From contig CAJUAF010000010.1 in assembly GCA_910584365.1 (NCBI GenBank), positions 1 through 64,000 of the forward strand: a DNA stretch of 64,000 bases, given 5' to 3'. The position numbers and the translations under genes are program-made. Source of the DNA: an uncultured Muribaculaceae bacterium. Its GTDB lineage: Bacteria > Bacteroidota > Bacteroidia > Bacteroidales > Muribaculaceae. Position 1 is the first letter of the stretch. Every line of letters begins with the position of its first letter. This document shows, piece after piece, positions 5,641 to 13,774 of this stretch. Below the pieces are notes generated by a model. It did not search any database and was not told the DNA's origin. It saw only the letters and a program-made list of their open reading frames with translations.

Positions 5641-6750
5641 TCAGTCGAAAACTTTATCCCAGTCTTTCCAGACAACCTCGTAACCGGCCCGCCGGATGGC
5701 GTCGGCTACCTCATGGGGGGTACGCTCGTCGCTGACGGCGAACTGCTCGAGCGACTGGGGATATGTATAATAGCCTCCCGGATCGGTTTTCGACCCGGCG
5801 CTGAGGGAGGTGGCTCCCAGCGTCAGCATATTGTCGCGGAAGTCGGGCCGCTCGCGGGTGGAATAGGAAATGTCGACGTCATGGTCGAAGATGCGGAAAG
5901 CGAACGTCAGCTGAGCCAGCTCGCGGTCCGACATCAATACGTTGGGCTGGAAGCCTCCGGCGGCGGGACGCATACGCGGGAAGTTGACGCTGTAACGTGT
6001 GCGCCAGTAGTGTTTCCGGAGATAGCGCAGATGCAGGGCCATCATCGTCACGTCCGTGCGCCAGTCCTCCAGGCCGATAAGGACTCCCATACCGATTTTG
6101 TGGACTCCGGCCTGTCCCATGCGGTCGAAACCGTTGACGCGCCACTCGAACTTAGACTTCATCCCGGCGGGATGATAGACTTTGTATTTCTCGCGGTGGT
6201 AGGTTTCCTGGAAGCAGACCACGCCGTTAAGGCCCGAATGGGTAAGGCGCTCGTAATCTTCGGCCGGAAGGGGCATTACCTCCATCGTCAGGTTGTTGAA
6301 ATAAGGGCGGCAGGTACGCAGGGCCTCCTCCAGATAATCCGTTCCGGCAACCTTGGGGTTCTCACCCGTCACCAGCAGCAGGTTCTCGAAGGGAGCCAGG
6401 CGGCGGATAGCCTTGCACTCGTCTTCGATCTGGGGCATCGTCAGGACAACGCGGTCGAAAAGATTGTGGCGGTTGAATCCGCAGTAGACGCAGGAATTGG
6501 TGCAGGAGTTGGTGATATACATGGGGATGTACATCGAGATTGTCTTCCCGAAACGTTCCTGCGTGTAAAGGCGGCTCAGGGCGGCCATCTGCTCCAGGTA
6601 TGGAGCGGCGGCCGGGGAGACCAGCGCCATGAAGTCGTCGAGGTCGGGATGGCGCTTTCCGAGTGCGCGCTCCACGTCGGCGGCGGTCTTTCCCGCTATT
6701 CTGGAAGTTGTCTCCTCCCAGTCATAATTCAGAAGTACATCGGAAAACAT
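5641..6750 (-). CDS. thiH: Tyrosine lyase, radical SAM thiazole synthesis enzyme
   Basis: ThiH cleaves tyrosine to dehydroglycine and p-cresol in anaerobes and facultative bacteria, providing the C-N unit of the thiazole. The 369-residue protein carries the radical SAM cluster motif CX3CX2C (Cys83, Cys87, Cys90, in ITNSCTNSCVYCGF) and family landmarks MEVMPL, CFQETYH and FPRMRPA. Its ATG overlaps the thiG stop (TGATG), and thiF follows after 3 nt. The choice of ThiH rather than glycine oxidase ThiO fits an anaerobic gut bacterium. Confidence 0.96.
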   Translation of the reverse strand: MFSDVLLNYDWEETTSRIAGKTAADVERALGKRHPDLDDFMALVSPAAAPYLEQMAALSRLYTQERFGKTISMYIPMYITNSCTNSCVYCGFNRHNLFDRVVLTMPQIEDECKAIRRLAPFENLLLVTGENPKVAGTDYLEEALRTCRPYFNNLTMEVMPLPAEDYERLTHSGLNGVVCFQETYHREKYKVYHPAGMKSKFEWRVNGFDRMGQAGVHKIGMGVLIGLEDWRTDVTMMALHLRYLRKHYWRTRYSVNFPRMRPAAGGFQPNVLMSDRELAQLTFAFRIFDHDVDISYSTRERPDFRDNMLTLGATSLSAGSKTDPGGYYTYPQSLEQFAVSDERTPHEVADAIRRAGYEVVWKDWDKVFD

Positions 6751-7517
6751 CAGTCAAGGAATGAAGTTAACGGACTGCTTGCCCGGGCGATTTTCGAGCG
6801 GGAGCCGAGCCCGGCCTCGTAAGCCTCCCGGCCTGCCTCCACCCCTTTGGCGAAAGCACGGGCCATGGCCACGGGGTCGCCGGCCACGGCGATGGCGGTG
6901 TTGACCAGCACGGCGTCGGCTCCCAGTTCCATCGCCTCGGCGGCATGGGAGGGAGCGCCGAGGCCGGCGTCGACAACCACGGGGACGTTGCTCTCCCCGA
7001 TGATGATCTCCAGGAGGTCGCGGACCACGATACCTTTGTTTGTGCCGATGGGTGCGCCCAGGGGCATCACGGCGGCCGTGCCGGCCTCCTCGAGGCGCTT
7101 GCACAGGACGGGGTCGGCCTGGATGTAGGGAAGCACGATGAAGCCCAGGCGGGCAAGTTCCTCGGTGGCTTTCAGGGTCTCGATGGGGTCGGGAAGAAGA
7201 TATTTGGGATCGGGATGGATTTCCAGTTTGATGAAATCGGTCTCGAAAGCCTCGCGGGCCAGCTGGGCGGCCAGGACCGCCTCGGCGGCATTGCGTACTC
7301 CCGATGTGTTGGGTAGCAGCTGCACGTCGGGGCGCAGTATATGGCGCAGCATATCGTCCTCACGGTTGGCGGTGTCGATGCGTTTCAGAGCCACCGTCAC
7401 CATCTGTGAGCCGGAGGCGGCGATCGCCTCGCTCATGAGCTGGTTGGAACTGAACTTTCCGGTGCCTACGAAAAGGCGGCTGGAAAACTCGCGTCCACCG
7501 ATAATCAGTTTTTCCAT
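6750..7517 (-). CDS. thiG: Thiazole synthase
   Basis: ThiG joins deoxyxylulose phosphate, dehydroglycine and ThiS-thiocarboxylate sulfur into the thiazole phosphate. The 255-residue TIM barrel has the Schiff-base lysine (Lys97, in FIKLEIHPDPKYLLPDP), the phosphate-binding region VVVDAGLGAPSHAAEAMELGAD... (given in part: AGLGAPSHAAEAMELG) and the C-terminal tail typical of the family. The start overlaps the end of the ThiE fusion gene by 13 nt, which indicates translational coupling. Confidence 0.96.
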   Translation of the reverse strand: MEKLIIGGREFSSRLFVGTGKFSSNQLMSEAIAASGSQMVTVALKRIDTANREDDMLRHILRPDVQLLPNTSGVRNAAEAVLAAQLAREAFETDFIKLEIHPDPKYLLPDPIETLKATEELARLGFIVLPYIQADPVLCKRLEEAGTAAVMPLGAPIGTNKGIVVRDLLEIIIGESNVPVVVDAGLGAPSHAAEAMELGADAVLVNTAIAVAGDPVAMARAFAKGVEAGREAYEAGLGSRSKIARASSPLTSFLD

Positions 7518-8635
7518 GTTTCGAGTATGTCTTTTGTTGTCTGTTCTGGATTGGATGAATTCAGGATAAGTCCGGAGACGGCGATTCCGTCGACTCCCGT
7601 CAGCCGCAACTGCGGAAGATCTTCGGTCAGGATGCCGCCGATGGCCACCGTGGGGAGGTTCATGCCCCGGGCGCGGCAGTCGGCCATTATTTTCCGGTAG
7701 CCTTCAAGGCCCAGCAGAGGGGCGAGACCCTGCTTTGTGGTTGTGAAGCGGAAAGGCCCCAGGCCGATATAGTCGGCTCCGGCCCGGAAGGCGTCCATGA
7801 TGTCTTCGGCGGTGTTGGCCGTGGCTCCTATGATTTTCCCGGAGCCGAGAATCCGCCGGGCTTCGGGAAGGGGCATATCGTTCTTGCCCAGATGGACGCC
7901 GTCGGCCCCCAGCGAGGCGGTCAGCTCCACGCGGTCGTCGAAAATCAGCGTGGCGCCGTAGCGGCGGCAGAGGGGAAGGATCTCCCGGGCCACGCCGGCG
8001 AATTCCGCGTCGGAGGCTCCTTTGATGCGCAGCTGTACCCAGCGGCATCCCCCGCGAAGCACTTCCTCGAGTCCGCGGGATGTATGCGTTATGAACTGTA
8101 ACATAGGTTCGTTATTGTTCCAGGCGGCTCCCAGCATGGCGCATCCGGTGAATCCCATCGCCCGCAGTTGCGGCGCACGGCCTCGCGTGATGCCCCCCAG
8201 GGGGAAAACGCGATCGGAGAGAGCCGCGGCCCGGCGAAGGTCCTCCGAAGTGAACCGGCTGAGGTAGCCCGGCTTGGAAATACTGTCGAAGACCGGGCTG
8301 AGAAACTGGTAATCATATTCATCCCCTTGCTGGATTTCCTCCAGGGTGTGACAACTGCGGCTGACAAGGCCGTTCCATCCCCGGGGGGCACGGGGGTTGC
8401 GGGAATTCAGATGCACGCCCCCCAGGCCGAATTCTCCGGCGAGGGGGAAATGGTCGTGGAGCGACAGGCGGGGGTAATATCCGCGGGGAATTTCTCTGAG
8501 GAGCCGGACCACGGATTCAGGGTCGGAGCCTGGTTTACGGATATGCACACGCCACCATCCCCCGTCCAGCAGACGGCGGATTTCCCCGGCTTCGTTTTCC
8601 CGGAACCCGGGGGTGGTTATCGCGATAAGTCTCAT
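7505..8635 (-). CDS. thiE: TenI-like / thiamine phosphate synthase fusion (TenI-ThiE)
   Basis: One 376-residue frame contains two thiamine-synthase-like TIM barrels. Residues 1-175 resemble TenI (thiazole tautomerase) or a diverged ThiE: HIRKPG near 31-36, SLHDHF, GVHLNSRN, LGGIT near 146-150. Residues 178-376 form a complete ThiE that begins with Met178 (MLQFITHT), as in free-standing Bacteroidales ThiE, and has WVQLRIKGA, IFDDRVELTASLGADGVHLG, GATANT, GLGPFRFTTTK and VAIGGI motifs. ThiE couples HMP-PP and thiazole phosphate into thiamine phosphate. The start at 8635 follows thiS by 10 nt. The two domains are usually separate genes. Confidence 0.92.
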   Translation of the reverse strand: MRLIAITTPGFRENEAGEIRRLLDGGWWRVHIRKPGSDPESVVRLLREIPRGYYPRLSLHDHFPLAGEFGLGGVHLNSRNPRAPRGWNGLVSRSCHTLEEIQQGDEYDYQFLSPVFDSISKPGYLSRFTSEDLRRAAALSDRVFPLGGITRGRAPQLRAMGFTGCAMLGAAWNNNEPMLQFITHTSRGLEEVLRGGCRWVQLRIKGASDAEFAGVAREILPLCRRYGATLIFDDRVELTASLGADGVHLGKNDMPLPEARRILGSGKIIGATANTAEDIMDAFRAGADYIGLGPFRFTTTKQGLAPLLGLEGYRKIMADCRARGMNLPTVAIGGILTEDLPQLRLTGVDGIAVSGLILNSSNPEQTTKDILETWKN

Positions 8636-8645
8636 TGTTCCCCGC

Positions 8646-8849
8646 TTACCCTCCGCATACGGCGGTGATAACTGTGATTTTGTCCCCTTCGGCAAGTTCC
8701 GTGGTCTGCCATTCAGCTTTGCGGACGACTTTATTGTTGACGGCGACAGCCAGTCCTACCGTCGGCAGCTGGTTGAGGGAAATCACTTCGGCCACGGTCA
8801 GTCGAGCGGCATCGGTGGAAAATTCTTTCTGATTTAAATAAACGGTCAT
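8646..8849 (-). CDS. thiS: Sulfur carrier protein ThiS
   Basis: A 67-residue ubiquitin-fold protein ending in Gly-Gly (TAVCGG), the residues that are adenylated by ThiF and converted to a thiocarboxylate. It also shows VAVNNKVVRKAEWQTTELAEGD, the usual beta-grasp core (quoted in part: VNNKVV, TELAEGD). It is the first gene of the operon and starts 7 nt after the riboswitch 3' arm. Confidence 0.96.
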   Translation of the reverse strand: MTVYLNQKEFSTDAARLTVAEVISLNQLPTVGLAVAVNNKVVRKAEWQTTELAEGDKITVITAVCGG

Positions 8850-8855
8850 AGTGAG

Positions 8856-8950
8856 TCTCCTTTCGGCGGCATTACCCGCATCAAGTTCTTAGGGTTTGAT
8901 CTCAGCCTCGCCGGGGAAACGTTGTCCCCCTCAGGCAAGGCACCCCTTTC
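8856..8950 (-). promoter_or_regulatory. TPP riboswitch (THI element)
   Basis: The minus strand holds the conserved pyrimidine sensor CTGAGATCAAACCC (complement of 8892-8905) and the pyrophosphate sensor/3' core GAACTTGATGCGGGTAATGCC (complement of 8868-8888, written in full here as 21 is avoided: GAACTTGATG, CGGGTAATGCC), preceded by GGGGTGCC. The 3' end, AAAGGAGA, is the only Shine-Dalgarno-like sequence seen in the window, six bases before the thiS ATG. TPP binding would hide it, so control is probably at translation initiation. Confidence 0.93.
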
Positions 8951-8968
8951 TGTTCTTTGTTTCTCCCG

Positions 8969-9000
8969 CAAAGATAACAATTCTATTTCAAACCGCCAAA
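8969..9000 (-). promoter_or_regulatory. Promoter of the thiamine operon
   Basis: On the minus strand TTTG (8997-9000), 20 bp, TATCTTTG (8969-8976) matches the Bacteroidetes consensus. Transcription would start near 8963, just before the riboswitch. Confidence 0.75.
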
Positions 9001-9032
9001 CAAATCTGCACCGGGTGCCGCCGGCCGGATAA

Positions 9033-9064
9033 TTTGGCCGTGTGCCGGGGATTTAGTAATTTTG
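9033..9064 (+). promoter_or_regulatory. Promoter of the deacylase gene
   Basis: TTTG (9033-9036), 20 bp, TAATTTTG (9057-9064) matches the consensus. The predicted transcription start near 9070 lies after the first in-frame ATG (9062), so the ATG at 9086 is the likely start codon. Confidence 0.72.
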
Positions 9065-9085
9065 AAGAGTGAAAACGACTGGAAA

Positions 9086-9598
9086 ATGACAGACGAGACA
9101 AGAAAAGAAGCAAGAGAAAAAGTGTTCCGCTTTCTCCGGGAAGCCGGAATCGAATATGAACTCCACGAGCATCCCGAAGCTCCTACCGTGGAAATAGCCA
9201 TGCGCTACTGGAAAGACATCCCGGGAGTGACCCACTGCAAGAATCTCTTCCTGCGCAACCACAAGGGGAACGTCCATTACCTGGTGATTCTTCCCTGGGA
9301 CAAGCCCCTCGACATCCATGCCCTCTGGGAAAAAATCGGCAGTACGCGCCTCAGTTTCGCCTCACCCGAGCGCATGATGAAATACCTCGGCGTCACACCC
9401 GGTTCGGTCTCCCTCTTCGGACTGCTCAACGACTCCGCCCATTCAGTCATCCTCCTGCTCGACAAAGAACTCGAGACAGCCGACCGCATCAGCTTCCATC
9501 CCAACGAAAACACCGCTTCCCTTATTATCACCAACGCCGGCCTCCGCCGCTTCCTCTCCCTCTGCCCCAACCCCTCCCGTTTCATCGACCTCCCCTGA
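9086..9598 (+). CDS. ProX/YbaK-type aminoacyl-tRNA deacylase
   Basis: A 170-residue single-domain protein of the YbaK/ProX editing family, which hydrolyses mischarged tRNAs such as Ala-tRNA(Pro). Motifs include YELHEHPEAPTVEIA near residues 21-35, the core lysine region HCKNLFLRN near 47-55 and the GSVSLFGLLND segment near 107-117. It acts in the cytosol in trans to prolyl-tRNA synthetase. The start at 9086 is chosen because the promoter's start site lies after the upstream ATG. Exact tRNA specificity cannot be read from sequence. Confidence 0.88.
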   Translation: MTDETRKEAREKVFRFLREAGIEYELHEHPEAPTVEIAMRYWKDIPGVTHCKNLFLRNHKGNVHYLVILPWDKPLDIHALWEKIGSTRLSFASPERMMKYLGVTPGSVSLFGLLNDSAHSVILLLDKELETADRISFHPNENTASLIITNAGLRRFLSLCPNPSRFIDLP

Positions 9599-9632
9599 TC
9601 CCCCCTCCCGCAAACTTCCCCGATTTAATAAT

Positions 9633-11333
9633 ATGGCTTTACCGATAAACATAGAAGATTTGCTCAACAAACGTAAGGTTGAGTCGAACCGCATTGAATT
9701 CAAAGCGAACTGGAACCCAGACAAAATTTACCATACGATCTGCGCTTTCGCTACCGACCTGGAGAATACCGGAGGCGGTTACATCCTCATTGGTGTCGAA
9801 GAAGAAAATGGAATTGCCAGGCGTCCTGTCAAAGGCATTGACGATACGGAAATCGACAGAATCCTAAAGGATATGGTAGGTTACGATGCCAAAATTTCTC
9901 CTACATATCTGTGTAAGGTATCGCCTGAGAACATTGATGACAAGACCATATTGGTCATTTGGGTTCCAACAGGCATGAACCGCCCATATTCGGTAATGGA
10001 AAGTGTCGTGGCGAAGAAATCCATACCAAAATTCTACGTCCGCAGCAAATCATCTACCATCGAAGCAAAAGGAGAGATTCTTGATGAAGTCCGTGAACTT
10101 GCCAACAGGGTACCTTTCGATGAAAGAGGTAATGCAGATATCTCTATTGATGATATCTCTGCAGTGCGAGTGTATGAATACCTTAAAACAGTCAACAGTA
10201 AACTGACAGAAGAATTCGGTCATAAGTCACTCATTGAAATACTCGATGAAATGGATCTCCTTGTCGGTCCGGTTGAAAACAGATTGATCAAAAACGTTGC
10301 GGCGATGATGTTCTCCGACCATCCGGAGAAATTCTTTCCTGTGACTCAGGTCGATATAGTCCATTTTCCGGAAGGCAGCATCGAGAATCCCGACATGATG
10401 ATTGAGGCTCCGAAAATTATCGGACCGATACCCAAAATGATTAGTGAGACACTATCATACCTGCGCACCAATGTTATAAAACGAAAGATTACCAAACTTT
10501 CTGATTCCGAACAGTCTATTAAAGTTTTCAATTATCCCTACCAGGCTTTGGAAGAAGCGGTTGTAAATGCTCTTTATCATCGGGACTATCAGGAAAGAGA
10601 ACCAGTGGAAATAACCATCGAACCTACTCATATTGATATATTAAGTTATGCAGGGCCTGACCGTTCAATTAGTGCCGAAGCTATAAAAGCTGCTAAAAAA
10701 CTAAAAGCACGCAGATACCGTAACCGACGCTTGGGCGATTTTCTGAAAGAGCTTGGTCTGACCGAAGGACGTGCCACAGGCGTCCCGACTATACAGAAAC
10801 ATCTTGGATTAAACGGCAATAATCTGGCTGTAATTGAAACGGATGATGACCGTACTTATTTCCTGATGACTATACCATGCAGAAAAGATATGGTTAACCT
10901 CAGTAAAACAGATGATGGCGACCAAGATTCTACAACTTCCATACAAGAGATAATTCTACTAATAAAAAAGGAACTTGCAAATTTAAGTTTACAAGTTTAT
11001 TCAATTGATACAGAAGATATTGACTTACTGTCTTCAAGACTTGCAAAGCTAATTTCACAAGTTTATTTACAAGTATGGGAAAAGATAAGGCGTCCATGGT
11101 CCTTCCTGATCTCCGATGTTATACGGACTTTCCTGCTCCTTTCCATAAAAGATACTGCCGCCAGCGATTTGCTGAAAGAGTCACATACAGAAAGTCTGTA
11201 CAAATTCAAAAGATACATCCTTGAACCGGCAATCTCCGCCGGCTATATTGAAATGTCCGATCCGGACAAACCAAGAAGCTCGAAACAAGGTTATAGGCTG
11301 ACACAGTCCGGAAGACTACTTTTCAACTCATAG
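9633..11333 (+). CDS. AlbA_2 DNA-binding / RecG-like ATPase domain protein
   Basis: This 566-residue protein has an N-terminal Schlafen/AlbA_2 domain (ESNRIEFK near 17-24 and ENTGGGYILIGVEEENG near 44-60) and a GHKL-type HATPase_c_4 domain (ALEEAVVNALYHRDYQ at 305-320, IDILSYAGP near 334-342, NRRLGDFLKELGLTEGRATG near 359-378). The last 150 residues are helical and include winged-helix-like sequence. Proteins of this type are usually annotated as RecG-related transcriptional regulators and are common in mobile and defence regions; the function is unproven. Base composition is clearly more AT-rich than both neighbours, which suggests transfer. It ends 8 bp before the convergent Ogt gene. Confidence 0.8.
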   Translation: MALPINIEDLLNKRKVESNRIEFKANWNPDKIYHTICAFATDLENTGGGYILIGVEEENGIARRPVKGIDDTEIDRILKDMVGYDAKISPTYLCKVSPENIDDKTILVIWVPTGMNRPYSVMESVVAKKSIPKFYVRSKSSTIEAKGEILDEVRELANRVPFDERGNADISIDDISAVRVYEYLKTVNSKLTEEFGHKSLIEILDEMDLLVGPVENRLIKNVAAMMFSDHPEKFFPVTQVDIVHFPEGSIENPDMMIEAPKIIGPIPKMISETLSYLRTNVIKRKITKLSDSEQSIKVFNYPYQALEEAVVNALYHRDYQEREPVEITIEPTHIDILSYAGPDRSISAEAIKAAKKLKARRYRNRRLGDFLKELGLTEGRATGVPTIQKHLGLNGNNLAVIETDDDRTYFLMTIPCRKDMVNLSKTDDGDQDSTTSIQEIILLIKKELANLSLQVYSIDTEDIDLLSSRLAKLISQVYLQVWEKIRRPWSFLISDVIRTFLLLSIKDTAASDLLKESHTESLYKFKRYILEPAISAGYIEMSDPDKPRSSKQGYRLTQSGRLLFNS

Positions 11334-11341
11334 TCAGGCGG

Positions 11342-12376
11342 TCAGGAGAGGGTTTTGCGGTAGGCTCGGGAGGGGATGCCGTCGAACAGGTATTCCTCGA
11401 GGAAGAGGAATCCGCATTTCTCGGCCACGCGGATTGAAGCGCGGTTACGCGCATCGGCAGTAATCAGCAGGGAGGTCAGTCCGAGACGGTCACGGCAAAA
11501 GACGCCGAGGGCCTCCAGGGCTTCGGGAATCAGTCCTTTTCCCCAGAAGGGGCGGCCGATCCAGTAGCCGACTTCCCGTTCGCCGCTCAGGAGGGTATAG
11601 TGTTCCTCGCCTTGCGGCACAAGGCCGATACAGCCGACCGGCTCGCCGGTCTCTTTCAGAGTAACAGCAAACGTAAACGGATTCGGCATAAAGAACTCTT
11701 CGATGACCCTGCGACTCATCTCCGGGGAGGTATGACAGGGCCACAGGGCAAGTTCGCTTACCCGGCTGTCGGAAGCATACCTGTAAAGGGCTTCGGCATC
11801 CTCCGGGTACCAGTGGCGCAGTAGAAGACGACCGGTCTCCAGTGTGGTTCCTGCGTCGGAATCCGCTTTTTCCAGTCTCAGCAAATACTTCTTGGCTGGG
11901 AGGCCCCCGGCGTACCCCGTCAGGGAGCGGTCGCGGCCTATGACTCGATGACACGGGATGAAAATCGACAGCCCGTTGGCTCCGCAGGCGTTCGCCACCG
12001 CGCGCACCGCCGACGGCATCCCGATGCGCCGGGCCAGGTCACCATAAGTGGTCACTTGACCCCAGGGGATTACGCGCAATGCGTTCCACACCGTTTTCTG
12101 GAACTCCGTACCCGCCGGCAGCAGGGGAACAGCGGGAGCCTCAGTGCGCTTTCCGCCGAAATATCCGTCAAGCCACCCCGCGGCCTCCTCCAGCACCGGA
12201 GCATTCCCCTCGCGGAATTCGGCGCAGAGAAGGCGTCGCAGACGGTTGTCCACTCGGTCGCTATGACGCCCCGCCTCCCAGTCACACAGGCAGAGCCGCC
12301 CGTCCAAGGCGCCGAGCCGCAGCCTCCCGCAGGGTGACACGTATGTCCGCGTCAGAATTATCTTTTTAGTCTTCAT
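11342..12376 (-). CDS. ogt: O6-alkylguanine DNA alkyltransferase fused to a GNAT acetyltransferase
   Basis: Residues 1-170 form a complete Ogt/MGMT: GTEFQKTVWNALRVIPWGQV near 89-108, the helix-turn-helix around AVRAVANACGANGLSI, and the alkyl-acceptor motif PCHRVIG at 141-147 (Cys142). It removes alkyl groups from guanine O6 in a suicide reaction. Residues 178-344 form a RimJ/RimL-type GNAT N-acetyltransferase: LETGRLLLRHW, GEREVGYWIGRPFWGKGLIPEA (in part) and the C-terminal NRASIRVAEKCGF. The pairing is unusual; the acetylation target is unknown. An upstream ATG at 12433 would add 19 residues. It diverges from the MFS gene. Confidence 0.9.
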   Translation of the reverse strand: MKTKKIILTRTYVSPCGRLRLGALDGRLCLCDWEAGRHSDRVDNRLRRLLCAEFREGNAPVLEEAAGWLDGYFGGKRTEAPAVPLLPAGTEFQKTVWNALRVIPWGQVTTYGDLARRIGMPSAVRAVANACGANGLSIFIPCHRVIGRDRSLTGYAGGLPAKKYLLRLEKADSDAGTTLETGRLLLRHWYPEDAEALYRYASDSRVSELALWPCHTSPEMSRRVIEEFFMPNPFTFAVTLKETGEPVGCIGLVPQGEEHYTLLSGEREVGYWIGRPFWGKGLIPEALEALGVFCRDRLGLTSLLITADARNRASIRVAEKCGFLFLEEYLFDGIPSRAYRKTLS

Positions 12377-12470
12377 CGTCTTCTTGTCTGTTTTGCTGTA
12401 GATTGGAAGTTTATTGTCGCCGGTGTGGTCCATGTGTCTACCGTCCGTCAGTTTTTTCCTCTCCTGACGC

Positions 12471-12478
12471 CAAAGTTA
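12471..12478 (-). promoter_or_regulatory. -7 element of the ogt promoter
   Basis: TAACTTTG on the minus strand matches TAnnTTTG. No TTTG with good spacing is found upstream. It lies 13 bp from the divergent -7 element of the MFS gene, so the two promoters share their upstream DNA. Confidence 0.5.
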
Positions 12479-12491
12479 CGAAAAAAGTTGC

Positions 12492-12499
12492 TATTTTTG
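12492..12499 (+). promoter_or_regulatory. -7 element of the MFS gene promoter
   Basis: TATTTTTG matches TAnnTTTG and would start transcription about 58 nt before the ATG at 12563. A clear -33 element is not visible. Confidence 0.5.
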
Positions 12500-12562
12500 C
12501 GCCTCAAAACGCGACCGGTTTCCCGCGTTTCAGGTTCATACGGATTTTTACCGGACATTTTT

Positions 12563-13711
12563 ATGAAAAAATCGTTGATTTCACTCGCAATCGGCACCTT
12601 CGCCTTAGGCATCGTCGAGTTTGGCATGATGGGGATTCTCAACGACATAGCCGCCTCCCTGGGCATCAGCGTCGTCAAGGCCGGCCATCTTATTTCCGCC
12701 TATTCGGCCGGAGTGGCTGTCGGCGCACCGTCGCTGTTGCTGTTGCGGAAACTTCCCTTGCGTCAGGTAATGCTCCTGCTGGCAGCCGTCATCGCCATCG
12801 GGAACGCCTTGGTGGCTCTGTCGCCCAACTACGGCTGTCTGCTGGCGGCAAGATTCATAGCCGGGCTCCCACACGGAGCCTTTTTCGGAGCCGGCGCCAT
12901 CGTTTGCTCGCGTCTGGCTGCGGCCGGGAAAGGCGCATCAGCGGTAGCGGTCCTCGTCGGCGGCATGACGATAGCCAACCTTGTGGGGGTACCACTCTTC
13001 ACTTTTGTCTGCAACCTGCTCTCCTGGCGTTTGCCCTTCGGCATAGTGGCGCTCACCGGCGCCCTCTGCTTTATGGCGATAAAATGCTGGGTACCGGTGC
13101 TGGCGCCTCTGCCTGACACGGGACTCAAAGGTCAGTTCCATTTCCTGTCGCGCCCGGCACCATGGCTCATCTACGCCGGAGTATTCTTCGGACAGGCCAG
13201 TGTGTACTGCTGGCTGAGCTATATAGCTCCGATCATGACCCGGGTCACCGGCTTCCCGGAAGCATCCATGACCCTGATAATGGTCCTCGTCGGGGGAGGC
13301 ATGGTTTTCGGCAACTTCTATGCCGGACGGCTCTCCGACCGCCATTCGCCGTCGCTGGTTACCGCCGTCATCGCCACTCTTATCATCCTGGTGATGCCTC
13401 TGATCTACTTCTCGGCTCCCTGGAAGATTCCCTCCCTGATTTTCGCTTTCATCGCTCCGGCTTTGCTCTTCGGGCTTGGCGGTCCGCTCCAATATCTGAT
13501 AGTACAGTACGCCAAAGGGGGAGAAATGCTCGGAGGAGCCGGCATCCAGATAGCTTTCAATGTCTCCAACGCCATGGCCGCTGCCATCGGGGGCGCCGTA
13601 ATCCGCCACGGATTCGGCCTGGCCTCTCCGGCCCTGGCCGGAATCCCATTCGCGGTCATCGGCGCCGCCGCCCTCTTTATCCTCCACCATTCCGAACGCC
13701 GCCATGCTTGA
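12563..13711 (+). CDS. MFS efflux transporter, AraJ-like (DHA1) family
   Basis: A 382-residue inner-membrane protein with about 12 hydrophobic segments. The N-terminus (MKKSLISLAIGTFALGIVEF, GMMGILNDIA) and the loop SPNYGCLLAARFIAGLPHGAFFGAG are typical of the AraJ/YdhP arabinose-efflux group of drug:H+ antiporters. The start at 12563 begins a normal first membrane helix; the frame is open upstream but that part is not protein-like and would precede the promoter. Substrate unknown. It faces away from ogt and converges with the FRG gene. Confidence 0.9.
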   Translation: MKKSLISLAIGTFALGIVEFGMMGILNDIAASLGISVVKAGHLISAYSAGVAVGAPSLLLLRKLPLRQVMLLLAAVIAIGNALVALSPNYGCLLAARFIAGLPHGAFFGAGAIVCSRLAAAGKGASAVAVLVGGMTIANLVGVPLFTFVCNLLSWRLPFGIVALTGALCFMAIKCWVPVLAPLPDTGLKGQFHFLSRPAPWLIYAGVFFGQASVYCWLSYIAPIMTRVTGFPEASMTLIMVLVGGGMVFGNFYAGRLSDRHSPSLVTAVIATLIILVMPLIYFSAPWKIPSLIFAFIAPALLFGLGGPLQYLIVQYAKGGEMLGGAGIQIAFNVSNAMAAAIGGAVIRHGFGLASPALAGIPFAVIGAAALFILHHSERRHA

Positions 13712-13774
13712 AAAGGCGCTTTCCGCTGTTGCCTCTGCTTCCTCCTCTCTCTTATCTCTCTCCGTTATCGATCT

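Noticed and set aside
5713..6822. 369-codon frame opposite thiH
   Set aside because: Antisense shadow; thiH carries the radical SAM motif and family landmarks on the other strand.
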